Of a stretch of DNA of 50,389 nucleotides, positions 25,397 through 34,243 are shown piece by piece. The translations under genes were made by a program, and so were the position numbers. Source of the DNA: Lachnospiraceae bacterium UBA7086 (lineage in GTDB: Bacteria; Bacillota; Clostridia; Lachnospirales; Lachnospiraceae). The DNA is taken from positions 1 through 50,389 of the forward strand of contig DKZA01000002.1 in assembly GCA_002492525.1 (NCBI GenBank). Direction: 5' to 3'. The notes under the pieces are model-generated. The model saw only the letters and a list, made by a program, of their open reading frames with translations, was not told where the DNA came from and made no database searches. The stretch's first letter is position 1; each line of letters begins with the position of its first letter.

Positions 25397-28126
25397 TCAG
25401 TTTCCAACCAACTGCTCAAATTCTTCCGCACTCATGAGTACTTTACGAGGTTTGGTGCCTTCTTCCTCACCGACAACGCCTGCCTCACACAGCTGATCCA
25501 TGATTCTGGCCGCCCTGTTAAAGCCAATCTTAAAAACACGCTGTAACATACCGATGGAAGCTTTATCTTTCTCGATAATAAACCGGCCGGCCTCCGCAAA
25601 GTATTCGTCATACTCACTTCCGCCTTCTCCGCCGCCTGAAATACCGTTAGATGCACTTTCACTGCTTATGCTTTCAATCTGTTCCGCAATAGACTCACTG
25701 TAACCGTCATCCTGCATCTGCGCTTTCAGGAAATCCACTACCTTGGATACTTCTTTATCCGACACGAAAGCGCCCTGAATTCTGGCCGGTTTGGGATAGC
25801 CCTGCGGATAGAACAGCATATCTCCCTTACCTAAAAGCTTCTCTGCGCCCACCATATCCAGAATGGTACGGGAATCCACGCCACTGGAAACCGCGAAAGC
25901 AACCCGGCTTGGCATGTTCGCTTTGATCAACCCCGTGATCACATCCACAGAAGGTCTTTGTGTGGCGATGATCAGATGAATCCCACAAGCCCTGGCAAGC
26001 TGTGCCAGACGACAAATCGACTCTTCCACTTCTCCGGGGGATACCATCATCAGGTCCGCCAGCTCGTCCACAATAATCAGAATCTGCGGCAGTTTCTTTT
26101 CCGGCGCTTGCGGATCTTTGGCCGCCTGCATACTTTCTACTTTTTTATTATATCCTTTCAGGTCGCGCACATTAAAGTCTGCAAACTTCTTATAACGCTC
26201 TGTCATCTCGGCCACACCCCAGTGCAGAGCCGCCGCCGCCTTTTTAGGATCTGTCACCACCGGAATCAGAAGATGCGGAATCCCGTTGTAGACACTCAGC
26301 TCCACTACCTTGGGATCGATCATGATCAATTTCACTTCCTCTGGATTCGCTTTGTACAAAATCCCCATGATAATGGTATTGATACAGACAGATTTACCGG
26401 AACCCGTGGCACCCGCAATCAACATGTGAGGCATCTTCGCAATATCCGTCACCACTGTCTGCCCGCCGATATCTTTCCCAACGGCAAACGCCAGTTTAGA
26501 AGGAAACTGTGTAAACTCTTTAGACTCCACCAGATCCCGGAAGGCAACTGCCATATTTTCTTTATTGGGCACCTCGATACCCACCGCAGCTTTACCGGGA
26601 ATCGGCGCCTCAATCCGAATATCCGTAGCCGCCAGATTCAATTTGATATCATCCGCCAGTCCTACGATCCTGCTGACTTTTACGCCCTGTTCCGGCTGTA
26701 ACTCATAGCGGGTCACGGAAGGCCCCTGGCTGTAATTGGTCACAGTGACTTTGACCCCGAAATTACCAAGGGTCTGTTCCAGGCGCATGGCTGTTTCTTT
26801 CAATTCTCTGTCAGAATTGCTTCCTTTATTGTTCTTTCCCTTATCAAGAAGCTCATAGGGCGGAAATTGATAGGCTTTCTTACCGCCCTCTTTTTTATGT
26901 ATCTGTGTTCTGACCGCGGAACCTGTACCTGCAGCCTGGCCTGTATTGCCCGCTGCAACAGTGGGACGTTCCCTGCCGGGCGTTGGCGTCATACGGTTAC
27001 CCATCTGTCTTGTGTAAGAATCCTGCGGTTTATGGGCCTCATACTGGGGCTCTTCTTCCACATAGGAATCCTGCCGCGGCAGCTGTTCATAGCCAGAAAC
27101 TGTTTCCACCGGTTCCTCCTGTATATGTATCTCATCCAAGGCATCGGATTCATGCTCTATATAGTGATAAGAGTGGGAATCCTTTACCGACGTTCTGACA
27201 TCCTCCTGGGAATCCTCATCCTCCATGGGATTTAAAGTGATCTCGTGAATATCATCCCGGGTCTTCTCAAAATTCTGTTTTTCCCGGTCCTTGTCAAGAG
27301 CCGTATCAATCATGACACCGGATACTTTCTTATCCATGCGCAGAAGCTTTTCATTTTCTTTTTCTTCTTCCCGTATTCTTCTGCGTTCCTCTTCTCTGGC
27401 CCGTTTTTCCTCCTGCACCTGCCTGCGCTCTTTTGCCCGTTCTTTCCGATAAGCTGCATCTTCTAAAGAACGTTCATAAACCCGGCGCCCCTGTTTGGCC
27501 ACCCCGCCGATAAAAGATTTCTCTGTGACTACTACCAGACAGATAATAGCCAGTACCAAAATGGCCAGCACCGTACCTACCATACCCAGGAAGTTGCAGG
27601 ACAGATATGCCAGAGATCCTGCCAGAATTCCGCCGCCGCTATGCTGTTCACTGCATCGCTTATAAATCTCCTGAAACTGATAACTCTCCGCCAATGCCGG
27701 ATTGGTGCTGAAAAATTCACAGACCATGCTAATCAGTAAAAACAATACTGCGCCTGCCACCAGTTTTCTGTTGGCAATGTGGCTGCCGATGTTAGACATG
27801 CCGAAAGCGATCATGAGAAAGATAATAACCGGCGCAATATAAGCTGTCAGGCCAAAAATACCAAACATCACATCGCTCACAATATTTCCGGCCGCACCCA
27901 CAACGCCGAAATTACACAGAAATAAGATGAGGGCAAGAGCCGCCAGCACAATCAATAAAATCTCATTGCGGATTGCCAGATCCATGGGCTGGGTCTGTTT
28001 TTTCCTGGATGCAGAAGAATTCCTTCCTGTCTGTGTACGCCCGGAATTTGTCCTTACATTCTTTCTGCCAGCAGTATTTGTTGTTTTATTCTTTGCAGTT
28101 GACTGTCTGCTTCCCTGCCCTGCCAT
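25397..28126 (-). CDS. ftsK: FtsK/SpoIIIE-family DNA translocase
   Basis: About 909 residues; ATP-driven DNA pump that moves chromosomes through the division or sporulation septum. ATG at 28126 has GGAGG 7 bases upstream; the frame continues to 28201 without a ribosome site. Order: basic N-terminus, about four membrane helices (about 30-215), a long charged linker (RERRRIREEEKENEKLL then acidic and low complexity, to about 420), the alpha/beta ATPase motor with LIAGATGSGKSVCINTIIMG (Walker A) and IIVDELADLMM (Walker B), and a C-terminal gamma winged helix (GMLQRVFKIGFNRAARIMDQ). Paired with tepA as spoIIIE is in Bacillus. Division versus sporulation role cannot be separated by sequence. Confidence 0.95.
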   Translation of the reverse strand: MAGQGSRQSTAKNKTTNTAGRKNVRTNSGRTQTGRNSSASRKKQTQPMDLAIRNEILLIVLAALALILFLCNFGVVGAAGNIVSDVMFGIFGLTAYIAPVIIFLMIAFGMSNIGSHIANRKLVAGAVLFLLISMVCEFFSTNPALAESYQFQEIYKRCSEQHSGGGILAGSLAYLSCNFLGMVGTVLAILVLAIICLVVVTEKSFIGGVAKQGRRVYERSLEDAAYRKERAKERRQVQEEKRAREEERRRIREEEKENEKLLRMDKKVSGVMIDTALDKDREKQNFEKTRDDIHEITLNPMEDEDSQEDVRTSVKDSHSYHYIEHESDALDEIHIQEEPVETVSGYEQLPRQDSYVEEEPQYEAHKPQDSYTRQMGNRMTPTPGRERPTVAAGNTGQAAGTGSAVRTQIHKKEGGKKAYQFPPYELLDKGKNNKGSNSDRELKETAMRLEQTLGNFGVKVTVTNYSQGPSVTRYELQPEQGVKVSRIVGLADDIKLNLAATDIRIEAPIPGKAAVGIEVPNKENMAVAFRDLVESKEFTQFPSKLAFAVGKDIGGQTVVTDIAKMPHMLIAGATGSGKSVCINTIIMGILYKANPEEVKLIMIDPKVVELSVYNGIPHLLIPVVTDPKKAAAALHWGVAEMTERYKKFADFNVRDLKGYNKKVESMQAAKDPQAPEKKLPQILIIVDELADLMMVSPGEVEESICRLAQLARACGIHLIIATQRPSVDVITGLIKANMPSRVAFAVSSGVDSRTILDMVGAEKLLGKGDMLFYPQGYPKPARIQGAFVSDKEVSKVVDFLKAQMQDDGYSESIAEQIESISSESASNGISGGGEGGSEYDEYFAEAGRFIIEKDKASIGMLQRVFKIGFNRAARIMDQLCEAGVVGEEEGTKPRKVLMSAEEFEQLVGN

Positions 28127-28204
28127 GATGTTGCCTCCAAAAATCCTTCCGTATTTCATCCTAACCCATCTTAGTATAGCATTTTCATTTTGTCTTGTCA
28201 TCCC

Positions 28205-28966
28205 TTATTTTGTGTCTGCTTTTTTCTTGGCTACCATATCATGGAGCATGGCGATAGCATCACGGATTCCTCCCACCTCACAAATGATTCCTTCCTCCAC
28301 GGCTTCCCGCCCTACCAGTACGGTACCTACATCCTTCGTCAGCATCCCAGTCTCCATCATCAATTCTTCCAGACGGGGTTTCGCTATCTTACAATGACTG
28401 CACACGAACCCTGTGATACGATTCTGAATCTGTTTGAAATAATCGAAGGTCTGCTGTACGCCGATCACCATGCCGCTTAACCGTACCGGATGGATGACCA
28501 TGGTTCCGGTAGGCACAATATAGGAATAATCCGTACTCACTGCAATAGGCACACCGATAGAATGACTTCCGCCAAGAACCAGGGATACGGTCGGCTTGCT
28601 GATAGATGCAATCATTTCCGCAATGGCAAGCCCCGCTTCCACATCGCCTCCCATGGTATTTAATAAAATCAGCACCCCGTCAATCTCTTCACTGTCCTCA
28701 ATGGCCGCAAGCTGCGGCAGAATATGCTCATACTTGGTTGTCTTTGAGGAACCTCCCAGATTATCATGTCCTTCAATCTCTCCGATAATGGAAATCAGAT
28801 GTATTTTATGATGATCTTTATTTTCATCCAAAGTCACCTGTCCCACATTCTCAATCCGTTCGTCTTTATGTTTCTCCTTCTCTCTCTTCTCTTCCGGATT
28901 TTTTTCTTTATCCCTGTCATCGTTTCCTTTTCTGTGACAGTCTTTTCCCTTGTTATTATTTCCCAT
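28205..28966 (-). CDS. tepA: ClpP-fold serine protease, TepA family
   Basis: 253 residues starting at 28966 (AAGGAGG 6 bases upstream). The first 40 residues are highly charged (Lys/Glu/Asp/Arg) and probably disordered. The ClpP-like domain carries a Ser-His-Asp triad: Ser136 in GGSHSIGVPI, His159 in VIHPVR, and Asp212 in LTKDVGTVLVGR. TepA of Bacillus is a cytosolic ClpP relative tied to protein export or signal-peptide handling, and it is adjacent to spoIIIE there as well. The end of this gene is 78 bases from the ftsK start. A hairpin repeat (28981-29044) sits directly upstream of its ribosome site. Confidence 0.9.
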   Translation of the reverse strand: MGNNNKGKDCHRKGNDDRDKEKNPEEKREKEKHKDERIENVGQVTLDENKDHHKIHLISIIGEIEGHDNLGGSSKTTKYEHILPQLAAIEDSEEIDGVLILLNTMGGDVEAGLAIAEMIASISKPTVSLVLGGSHSIGVPIAVSTDYSYIVPTGTMVIHPVRLSGMVIGVQQTFDYFKQIQNRITGFVCSHCKIAKPRLEELMMETGMLTKDVGTVLVGREAVEEGIICEVGGIRDAIAMLHDMVAKKKADTK

Positions 28967-28980
28967 GCTGTTCCTCCTTA

Positions 28981-29044
28981 CCAAAAAGTAAATTTGCTTC
29001 GCAAATTAACTTTGCGAGGACTGCTTCGCAGCCTCAGTATAACT
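28981..29044 (-). repeat. Dispersed intergenic hairpin repeat, copy B (two hairpins)
   Basis: Two tandem hairpins with 3-base loops. First: AATTTGC-TTC-GCAAATT (plus strand, 28991-29007, 7-bp stem). Second: GAGG-A-CTGC-TTC-GCAG-CCTC (29016-29035), with a bulged A. Copy C has the same plan (bulged A, 3-base loop), and copies A and B share 20 bases in the 3' module. The copy fills the space between a terminator and the tepA ribosome site, in the 5' leader position. Confidence 0.65.
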
Positions 29045-29072
29045 AAAAAAGAGAACCACTCAGTGATTCTCT
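29045..29072 (-). terminator. Rho-independent terminator after the membrane-protein gene
   Basis: Minus strand: AGAGAATCAC-TGA-GTGGTTCTCT, 10-bp stem with one G-T pair (arms 29050-29059 and 29063-29072), followed by TTTTTT. It closes the DUF21/CBS, yebC, metY, membrane-protein run. Confidence 0.9.
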
Positions 29073-29106
29073 CTTAGTCTGCCTCTGTTTTCCTTAAAAT
29101 ATACTG

Positions 29107-30585
29107 TCAAATATCGAAATCGTCCGTTTCATCCACTTCTATATCAAACTTCATATCCTCTTCGGCCACCAAATACTCATAATCCATTTCCCTTTTTACG
29201 TGTTTTTTGGGAAGCGGCAGGGGATTCTCGATAAAACGCGGTTTCTCTGCTTCGTCTGTCTGCGCCGTTGCATTAATCTCCTCAATCTTCGCCTGTACAA
29301 TCAAGGCGCTGTCACCCATCAAACAGTTTTGCAGACCGAGCCCTGCCAGCACACACCATACAAATAAGGCAATCGTTCCATAAGGAAGTATCCCATAGCC
29401 GGTCATTGGCGTAGGTGCCGTACAAACGCATAGAAGAATCCACAGCATATAATTCTGTTCTTTTCCGTTCTTTTTAAACGTAAATACCAGAAAAGATGCC
29501 GCTACAATCAGTAGCATATTTACCGGAAAATCCATCATAAACTGATCCATACAGGCAATAACACTGCCAAAGAATCTGTTGAAATAAAAATTCCCCCATG
29601 CTGATAATTCCGTCATATATTCTGTGCCATAGCCCACGGCATCCACAAAAAAAGATGCAAAAAAGGAAAGAACGCAACATACTTCCGCCACCCCAAAGAC
29701 CAAGATATTCTGTCCCACAGTAATCGCAGGCAGCTCCTCGTCTTCTTCCTTTTTTCCGGTAAAAATTCCCACCAGAAAGAAAAGCAGAGTGACAGATCTG
29801 ATATCCAGATAAATCAGCAGACCAAGCACGATTCCCAGAATCATAAAGACCCATACTGAAAAGCTCTTAACATAGTAACCGCGGCAATAATTCCTGACAA
29901 CCGTTACAATCAGGTACATCCCCAGAAGATAGAACAAGAAATAAAAACATTCCGGGTCTATCACCCCTATCCGGCTCACATACGCACTGGAAAAAGACAG
30001 GTACACAAGCGTCACACAAGCCGGCAGTTTCCCGGCGGATTTCCTGATTGTAAGATAACAAAGAACAAGAGATATCATCTGCAAAAAAACCTGAAAGAAC
30101 ATGGCTGATATCATCTTGTTGCCCAGGAAAGACATAATGGCAGACAAACAGGCCACATACAAATATCCCATACCGTGCGTCATGGGGGTAATCTTTTCAC
30201 CGGCCCGGACAAGAGCCATTTTAAAATATTCAGTTTCCAGATCATCCAAAAAATAAAAATCGAAAGTGGAAAACAAAGCCGCATGAATCCGGTACAGTGT
30301 ACCGAACACAAAGCAAAAAGAAACCAAAAGGGCTTCCAACATCGCCCAGGTATGTGCCTGTATGGTATATTTTGTGCGCAGTTTCCGGGAAACCATCCGC
30401 AACAGTACATAAATACCCAAAAGCAATGGAAATATCACAAATACACCCACTACCGAAACGGAAACCGGTACAAACACCCCCATATAAGACAGAAACCATT
30501 GGCATACTGATGCAAGCATCATCACACAAAGCCCTGCGTAAAGTACCCACAGTACATAGCTAAACCATGTTTTACGGTAAGTCAT
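29107..30585 (-). CDS. Polytopic membrane protein, possibly GT-C glycosyltransferase-like
   Basis: 492 residues with about 11-13 hydrophobic helices in the first 420 residues and a cytosolic acidic tail (about 425-492) ending in DIEVDETDDFDI. After the third helix there is an extracellular loop, DFYFLDDLETEYFKMALVRA, and a HGMGYLYVA stretch. An Asp-rich first loop followed by many helices resembles GT-C enzymes of the PMT/ArnT kind, which use lipid-linked sugars, but no decisive motif is present, so this is only a suggestion. AAGGA precedes the start by 8 bases; 15 bases separate it from metY, and a terminator follows. Location: cell membrane. Confidence 0.65.
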   Translation of the reverse strand: MTYRKTWFSYVLWVLYAGLCVMMLASVCQWFLSYMGVFVPVSVSVVGVFVIFPLLLGIYVLLRMVSRKLRTKYTIQAHTWAMLEALLVSFCFVFGTLYRIHAALFSTFDFYFLDDLETEYFKMALVRAGEKITPMTHGMGYLYVACLSAIMSFLGNKMISAMFFQVFLQMISLVLCYLTIRKSAGKLPACVTLVYLSFSSAYVSRIGVIDPECFYFLFYLLGMYLIVTVVRNYCRGYYVKSFSVWVFMILGIVLGLLIYLDIRSVTLLFFLVGIFTGKKEEDEELPAITVGQNILVFGVAEVCCVLSFFASFFVDAVGYGTEYMTELSAWGNFYFNRFFGSVIACMDQFMMDFPVNMLLIVAASFLVFTFKKNGKEQNYMLWILLCVCTAPTPMTGYGILPYGTIALFVWCVLAGLGLQNCLMGDSALIVQAKIEEINATAQTDEAEKPRFIENPLPLPKKHVKREMDYEYLVAEEDMKFDIEVDETDDFDI

Positions 30586-30600
30586 ATCATAAGTCCTTTT

Positions 30601-31887
30601 CTAATCGATGTTCGCAAGAGCCTGCTCAAGATCTTCGATAATGTCATCAATATGTTCGATTCCCACGGAAAGACGTATCAGATCAGGCGCTACGCCTGCC
30701 TCTCTTAACTGCGCATCATTCATCTGTCTGTGGGTATGACTGGCCGGGTGCAGCACACTGGTACGGGCATCCGCTACATGGGTTACAATAGCCGCCAGCT
30801 TAAGCTGATCCATCATTTTTGCAGCCGCTTCCCTGCCGCCCTTTAATCCAAAGGAAATCACGCCGCAGGTTCCCTGTGGCATATATTTCCTGGCCAACTC
30901 ATAATAACGGTTCCCCGGAAGCCCCGGATAATTGACCCAGGCCACCTTCTCATGGCTTTCCAGATAATCGGCGCATTTTAAAGCATTATAACAATGCCGT
31001 TCCATACGCAGATGCAGTGTCTCTAGTCCCACATTTAGCAAGAAAGCATTTTGGGGAGACTGAATAGACCCCAGATCCCGCATCAGCTGGGTAGTCGCCT
31101 TGGTTATGTAAGCAGCTTTTCCAAATTTCTCCGTATAAGTAATCCCATGATAGGATTCATCCGGTGTACACAAGCCAGGAAATTTATCCGGATATGCCGC
31201 CCAGTCAAAGTTACCGGAATCTACAATACACCCGCCTACACACATAGCATGTCCATCCATATATTTGGTGGTGGAATGGGTCACGATATCGGCACCCCAC
31301 TTGAAAGGATTACAGTTAATGGGGGTCGCAAAGGTATTGTCCACAATCAGGGGCACCTGATGCGCATGAGAAACCCTTGCAAATTTCTCAATATCCAGAA
31401 CCACTAACGCCGGATTGGCGATGGTCTCCGCAAGCACACATTTTGTATTCTCCTGAAAAGCCTTGGCCAGTTCTTCTTCCGAAGCGTCTGGATCTACCAC
31501 GGTACATGCAATTCCCATCTTTTTCATGGTACAGGTCAACAGATTAAAAGTGCCGCCATATACGGTGGAGGACATCACCACATGGTCGCCTGCCTCACAG
31601 ATATTGAATACCGCATAATAGTTGGCTGCCTGTCCGGAAGATGTAAGCATAGCCGCTACACCGCCTTCCAGTTCACAAATCTTCTGGGCCACATAATCGT
31701 TTGTAGGGTTCTGTAACCTTGTGTAGAAGTATCCGCTTTCCTCCAGATCAAAAAGCCGGCCCATCTGCTCAGAAGTTTCATATTTAAATGTGGTACTCTG
31801 ATAAATCGGCAGAACCCTTGCCTCTCCGTTTTTCGGTTTCCAACCGGATTGTATACAAATTGTTTCCTTCTTCATCCCATTCTCCAT
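30601..31887 (-). CDS. metY: O-acetylhomoserine sulfhydrylase / aminocarboxypropyltransferase
   Basis: 428 residues; a PLP-dependent Cys/Met-metabolism enzyme that makes homocysteine from O-acetylhomoserine and sulfide (or methionine from methanethiol). Visible: QSTTFKYETSEQMGRLFDLE, EGGVAAMLTSSGQAANYYAV, SSTVYGGTFNLL, and the PLP lysine in THSTTKYMDGHA. The C-terminal LHPASHTHRQM and RLSVGIEHIDDIIEDLEQAL are typical. Starts at 31887 or 31875 are both possible; the latter has GGAG 6 bases upstream. It is 9 bases after yebC, and no SAM riboswitch or T-box precedes it. Confidence 0.95.
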   Translation of the reverse strand: MENGMKKETICIQSGWKPKNGEARVLPIYQSTTFKYETSEQMGRLFDLEESGYFYTRLQNPTNDYVAQKICELEGGVAAMLTSSGQAANYYAVFNICEAGDHVVMSSTVYGGTFNLLTCTMKKMGIACTVVDPDASEEELAKAFQENTKCVLAETIANPALVVLDIEKFARVSHAHQVPLIVDNTFATPINCNPFKWGADIVTHSTTKYMDGHAMCVGGCIVDSGNFDWAAYPDKFPGLCTPDESYHGITYTEKFGKAAYITKATTQLMRDLGSIQSPQNAFLLNVGLETLHLRMERHCYNALKCADYLESHEKVAWVNYPGLPGNRYYELARKYMPQGTCGVISFGLKGGREAAAKMMDQLKLAAIVTHVADARTSVLHPASHTHRQMNDAQLREAGVAPDLIRLSVGIEHIDDIIEDLEQALANID

Positions 31888-31896
31888 AATATCACT

Positions 31897-32625
31897 CTAT
31901 TCGTCCCAATTATGATAGACTGCCTGCACATCATCATCTTCCTCTAACAGGTCAAGAGTACGCTGTAAGTTCTTAATCGCCGTCTCATCCGTCAATTCCA
32001 CCCAGTTTTGGGGAATCATCGTCACCTCGGAAGAAATCGGTGTAATACCAGCCTCCTTTAAGGCTGCATCCACCTCGTTCCACTGATCGGGATCCGTATA
32101 AATCTCGTAACTGTCTTCTTCCTCCTGAAAGTCTTCCGCTCCTGCATCGAGGGCTGTCATCATAAGGTCGTCGGCCTCCATATCACATTCTTCTTTGTCG
32201 ATGATGATAAGCCCTTTCTTATCGAACATAAAAGAGACACAACCCTGGGTGCCAATACTGCCCTGTCCCTTGGTAAAAGCGCTTCTCACATTGGCAGCGG
32301 TACGATTCGTATTGTCTGTCAGCGCATCAACAATGATGGCGATGCCATTAGGCCCATACCCCTCATAAGTAACATATTTATAATTTACGTTGCCGCCCTC
32401 GCCGGCCGCCTTCTTGATACCTCTGTCGATAGTATCATTCGGCATATTATTGGCTTTTGCCTTGGCAATTACCTGCGCCAGCTTAAAATTATTGGCCGGA
32501 TCGGGTCCTCCCTCCTTCACGGCAACGGCAATCTCTCTGCCGATAATGGTAAAAATCTTCCCCTTTGCCGCATCATTTTTCTCTTTTTTGTGTTTGATAT
32601 TCGCAAATTTTGAATGTCCTGACAT
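31897..32625 (-). CDS. yebC: YebC/PmpR-family transcriptional or translational regulator
   Basis: 242 residues, the normal length. Start MSGHSKFANIKHKKEKNDA and the segment IITIGREIAVAVKEGGPDPA-like are characteristic, with AKANNMPNDTIDRGIKKA and YEGYGPNGIAIIVDALTDN. YebC proteins bind DNA in some bacteria and, in others, help ribosomes through polyproline stalls. It is cytosolic, in an operon with the DUF21/CBS gene (38 bases upstream) and metY. Confidence 0.95.
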   Translation of the reverse strand: MSGHSKFANIKHKKEKNDAAKGKIFTIIGREIAVAVKEGGPDPANNFKLAQVIAKAKANNMPNDTIDRGIKKAAGEGGNVNYKYVTYEGYGPNGIAIIVDALTDNTNRTAANVRSAFTKGQGSIGTQGCVSFMFDKKGLIIIDKEECDMEADDLMMTALDAGAEDFQEEEDSYEIYTDPDQWNEVDAALKEAGITPISSEVTMIPQNWVELTDETAIKNLQRTLDLLEEDDDVQAVYHNWDE

Positions 32626-32663
32626 GTATTCTTACCCATCCTTTCTTTCGATTCTCTATCATA

Positions 32664-34085
32664 TCATTTTTTCTTCTTTTGTTCAACCTCGCGCGGTTCC
32701 TCCAAAAGAGGCTGTTCCACTTCCTTTCTGGCAAGTACACTCTGAATCATATGCTCTTTCACTTCCAGAATCCGGAAGGTATAACCCTCATAAGTAAATT
32801 CAAAATCTTCTCCCTCCTCGGGAATATGCTCCAGTCTCGAAATGACGAATCCGTTCACTGTATCAAAGGGTTCATCCTCAAAGCTGATCTGCAGCCGTTC
32901 CTCCAGTTCCTCCAGCGGCATCATGCCTTGTATCACATATTTGTCCGTACCGCTTTCCTTAATATAGGTAGCATCCACATCATACTCATCCTGGATATTT
33001 CCTACAATTTCTTCCAGGATATCCTCAAGTGCCACAAGTCCGGCCGTCTGTCCATACTCATCTATGACGATGACCATCTGAATCTTTTCCTTCTGCATAA
33101 CCTGGAACAGATCGTTAATCTTACGTTTCTCGGTAATAAAACGCGGTTCCCGGAGAAGACCCTTGATCTTGCCGATAGGTCTGTTTTTCATCTTCTCATT
33201 CATCTGCATACGCATGACATCTTTCAGATGCAGGATTCCCACAATATGATCAATGGTTCCATCATAGACAGGAAACCGGCTGTTATGCGCTTCCACGATA
33301 AAAGCCGCTGCATCCTGTAACGTCATGGTACAGTCTATGCCGATCAGGTTATTGCGATTGATCATAATATCTTTCGCTTCCTTGTCGCCATACTCAAAGA
33401 TATTCGTAATCATCTCCGCTTCATTGGCATGTAAGATTCCCTGTTCATGACCCACATTGACCATGGAGAGAATCTCTTCTTCTGTCACATCCTCTCTGTC
33501 ATCCGCATCCCGCACGCCAAGAATACGCAAAAACGCTCTGGCGCTCACAGATACAAGGCCGCAGAAAGGAGCCACAATCCGCACATAATAATAGAAAGGC
33601 GTTATCAGAAAAGAAATCCATCTTTCCGGATATTTAGATGCTGCTTTTTTCGGTACCATCACGCCGATGGTCATGATTATGTATAAGAGAAAGACTGTGG
33701 CCGCCGCAGCCGTTATCCCCGCCAACAGCTGACTCTGCCATCTCAGCAGGCCTGCTATTTCGTTGGTCATCTGCCTGGATATCAAAAATGTAAAATAGCC
33801 GTTCAGCCTGTATAAAATAAATGCTCCCAACAATAAATTGATCGTAACCACACCAAGCTGTGTAGCAGTGGCATACCGTGCATGATGATCCAGCATATAA
33901 GTAAGTCTATCCTGACGCTTTTGCTGCTTTTTCGTCTGCGTTATTTCCTCGCTGTCTCCATTTTCCTCCCGTTCGATTCCTTTACGGTTCTGCATAGCGG
34001 AACTAAAACCATAAAAAATCATTTCCAACAACAGCATAACAAGAAACCATAGGATACTGTTACTGCCCGAGGCACCGTCTTCCAT
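32664..34085 (-). CDS. CNNM/HlyC-CorC-family membrane protein (DUF21 and CBS pair)
   Basis: 474 residues from the ATG at 34085 (GAGGG about 11 bases upstream); the longer frame to 34127 enters the hairpin repeat and is rejected. An N-terminal DUF21 domain holds about four membrane helices (about 10-165), with a charged insert (REENGDSEEITQTKKQQKR). Two CBS motifs follow (MINRNNLIGIDCTMTLQDAA, then LFQVMQKEKIQMVIVIDEYG), then a CorC/HlyC-type C-terminal domain (YVIQGMMPLEELEERLQIS). Family members take part in magnesium or cation homeostasis, or are called haemolysin-like without proof; true haemolysis is unlikely. First gene of a four-gene run with a strong promoter and structured leader. Confidence 0.93.
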   Translation of the reverse strand: MEDGASGSNSILWFLVMLLLEMIFYGFSSAMQNRKGIEREENGDSEEITQTKKQQKRQDRLTYMLDHHARYATATQLGVVTINLLLGAFILYRLNGYFTFLISRQMTNEIAGLLRWQSQLLAGITAAAATVFLLYIIMTIGVMVPKKAASKYPERWISFLITPFYYYVRIVAPFCGLVSVSARAFLRILGVRDADDREDVTEEEILSMVNVGHEQGILHANEAEMITNIFEYGDKEAKDIMINRNNLIGIDCTMTLQDAAAFIVEAHNSRFPVYDGTIDHIVGILHLKDVMRMQMNEKMKNRPIGKIKGLLREPRFITEKRKINDLFQVMQKEKIQMVIVIDEYGQTAGLVALEDILEEIVGNIQDEYDVDATYIKESGTDKYVIQGMMPLEELEERLQISFEDEPFDTVNGFVISRLEHIPEEGEDFEFTYEGYTFRILEVKEHMIQSVLARKEVEQPLLEEPREVEQKKKK

Positions 34086-34108
34086 AAAATATTTTTCCCT
34101 CTTTCTAT

Positions 34109-34190
34109 AAAGTAATTTGCTCCGCAATATAACAGATCGAGCATAGCTCGATTGCGAGATCCGCCTCGCGGACTCGAATAAGCGGAGGCT
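34109..34190 (-). repeat. Dispersed hairpin repeat, copy C, in a 5' leader
   Basis: Plus-strand arms: ATCGAGC-ATA-GCTCGAT (34136-34152, 7-bp stem) and CGAG-A-TCCGC-CTC-GCGGA-CTCG (34155-34176, 9 bp with a bulged A). CTCCGC (34120-34125) can pair with GCGGAG (34182-34187) to close both into a three-way junction. The 3' module (minus strand) GCGGAGCAAATTACTTT matches copies A and B. The element lies between the promoter at 34203-34231 and the gene start at 34085, so it is probably transcribed as leader RNA. Confidence 0.65.
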
Positions 34191-34202
34191 TTTTACTATA
34201 TC

Positions 34203-34231
34203 AATATAGCAAGGATTGTCATACGTGTCAA
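34203..34231 (-). promoter_or_regulatory. Near-consensus sigma-A promoter of the DUF21/CBS-yebC-metY run
   Basis: Minus strand: TTGACA (34226-34231), 17 bases, TATATT (34203-34208). The -35 is perfect, the -10 is one off, and spacing is ideal. It follows mazF by 12 bases and would give a leader of about 110 bases that contains the copy C hairpins. Confidence 0.8.
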
Positions 34232-34243
34232 ATATCAGCCGTC

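Noticed and set aside
30586..30600. SAM riboswitch or T-box controlling metY
   Set aside because: metY starts 9 bases after yebC and there is no leader long enough; the operon leader at 34.1 kb does not resemble either class.
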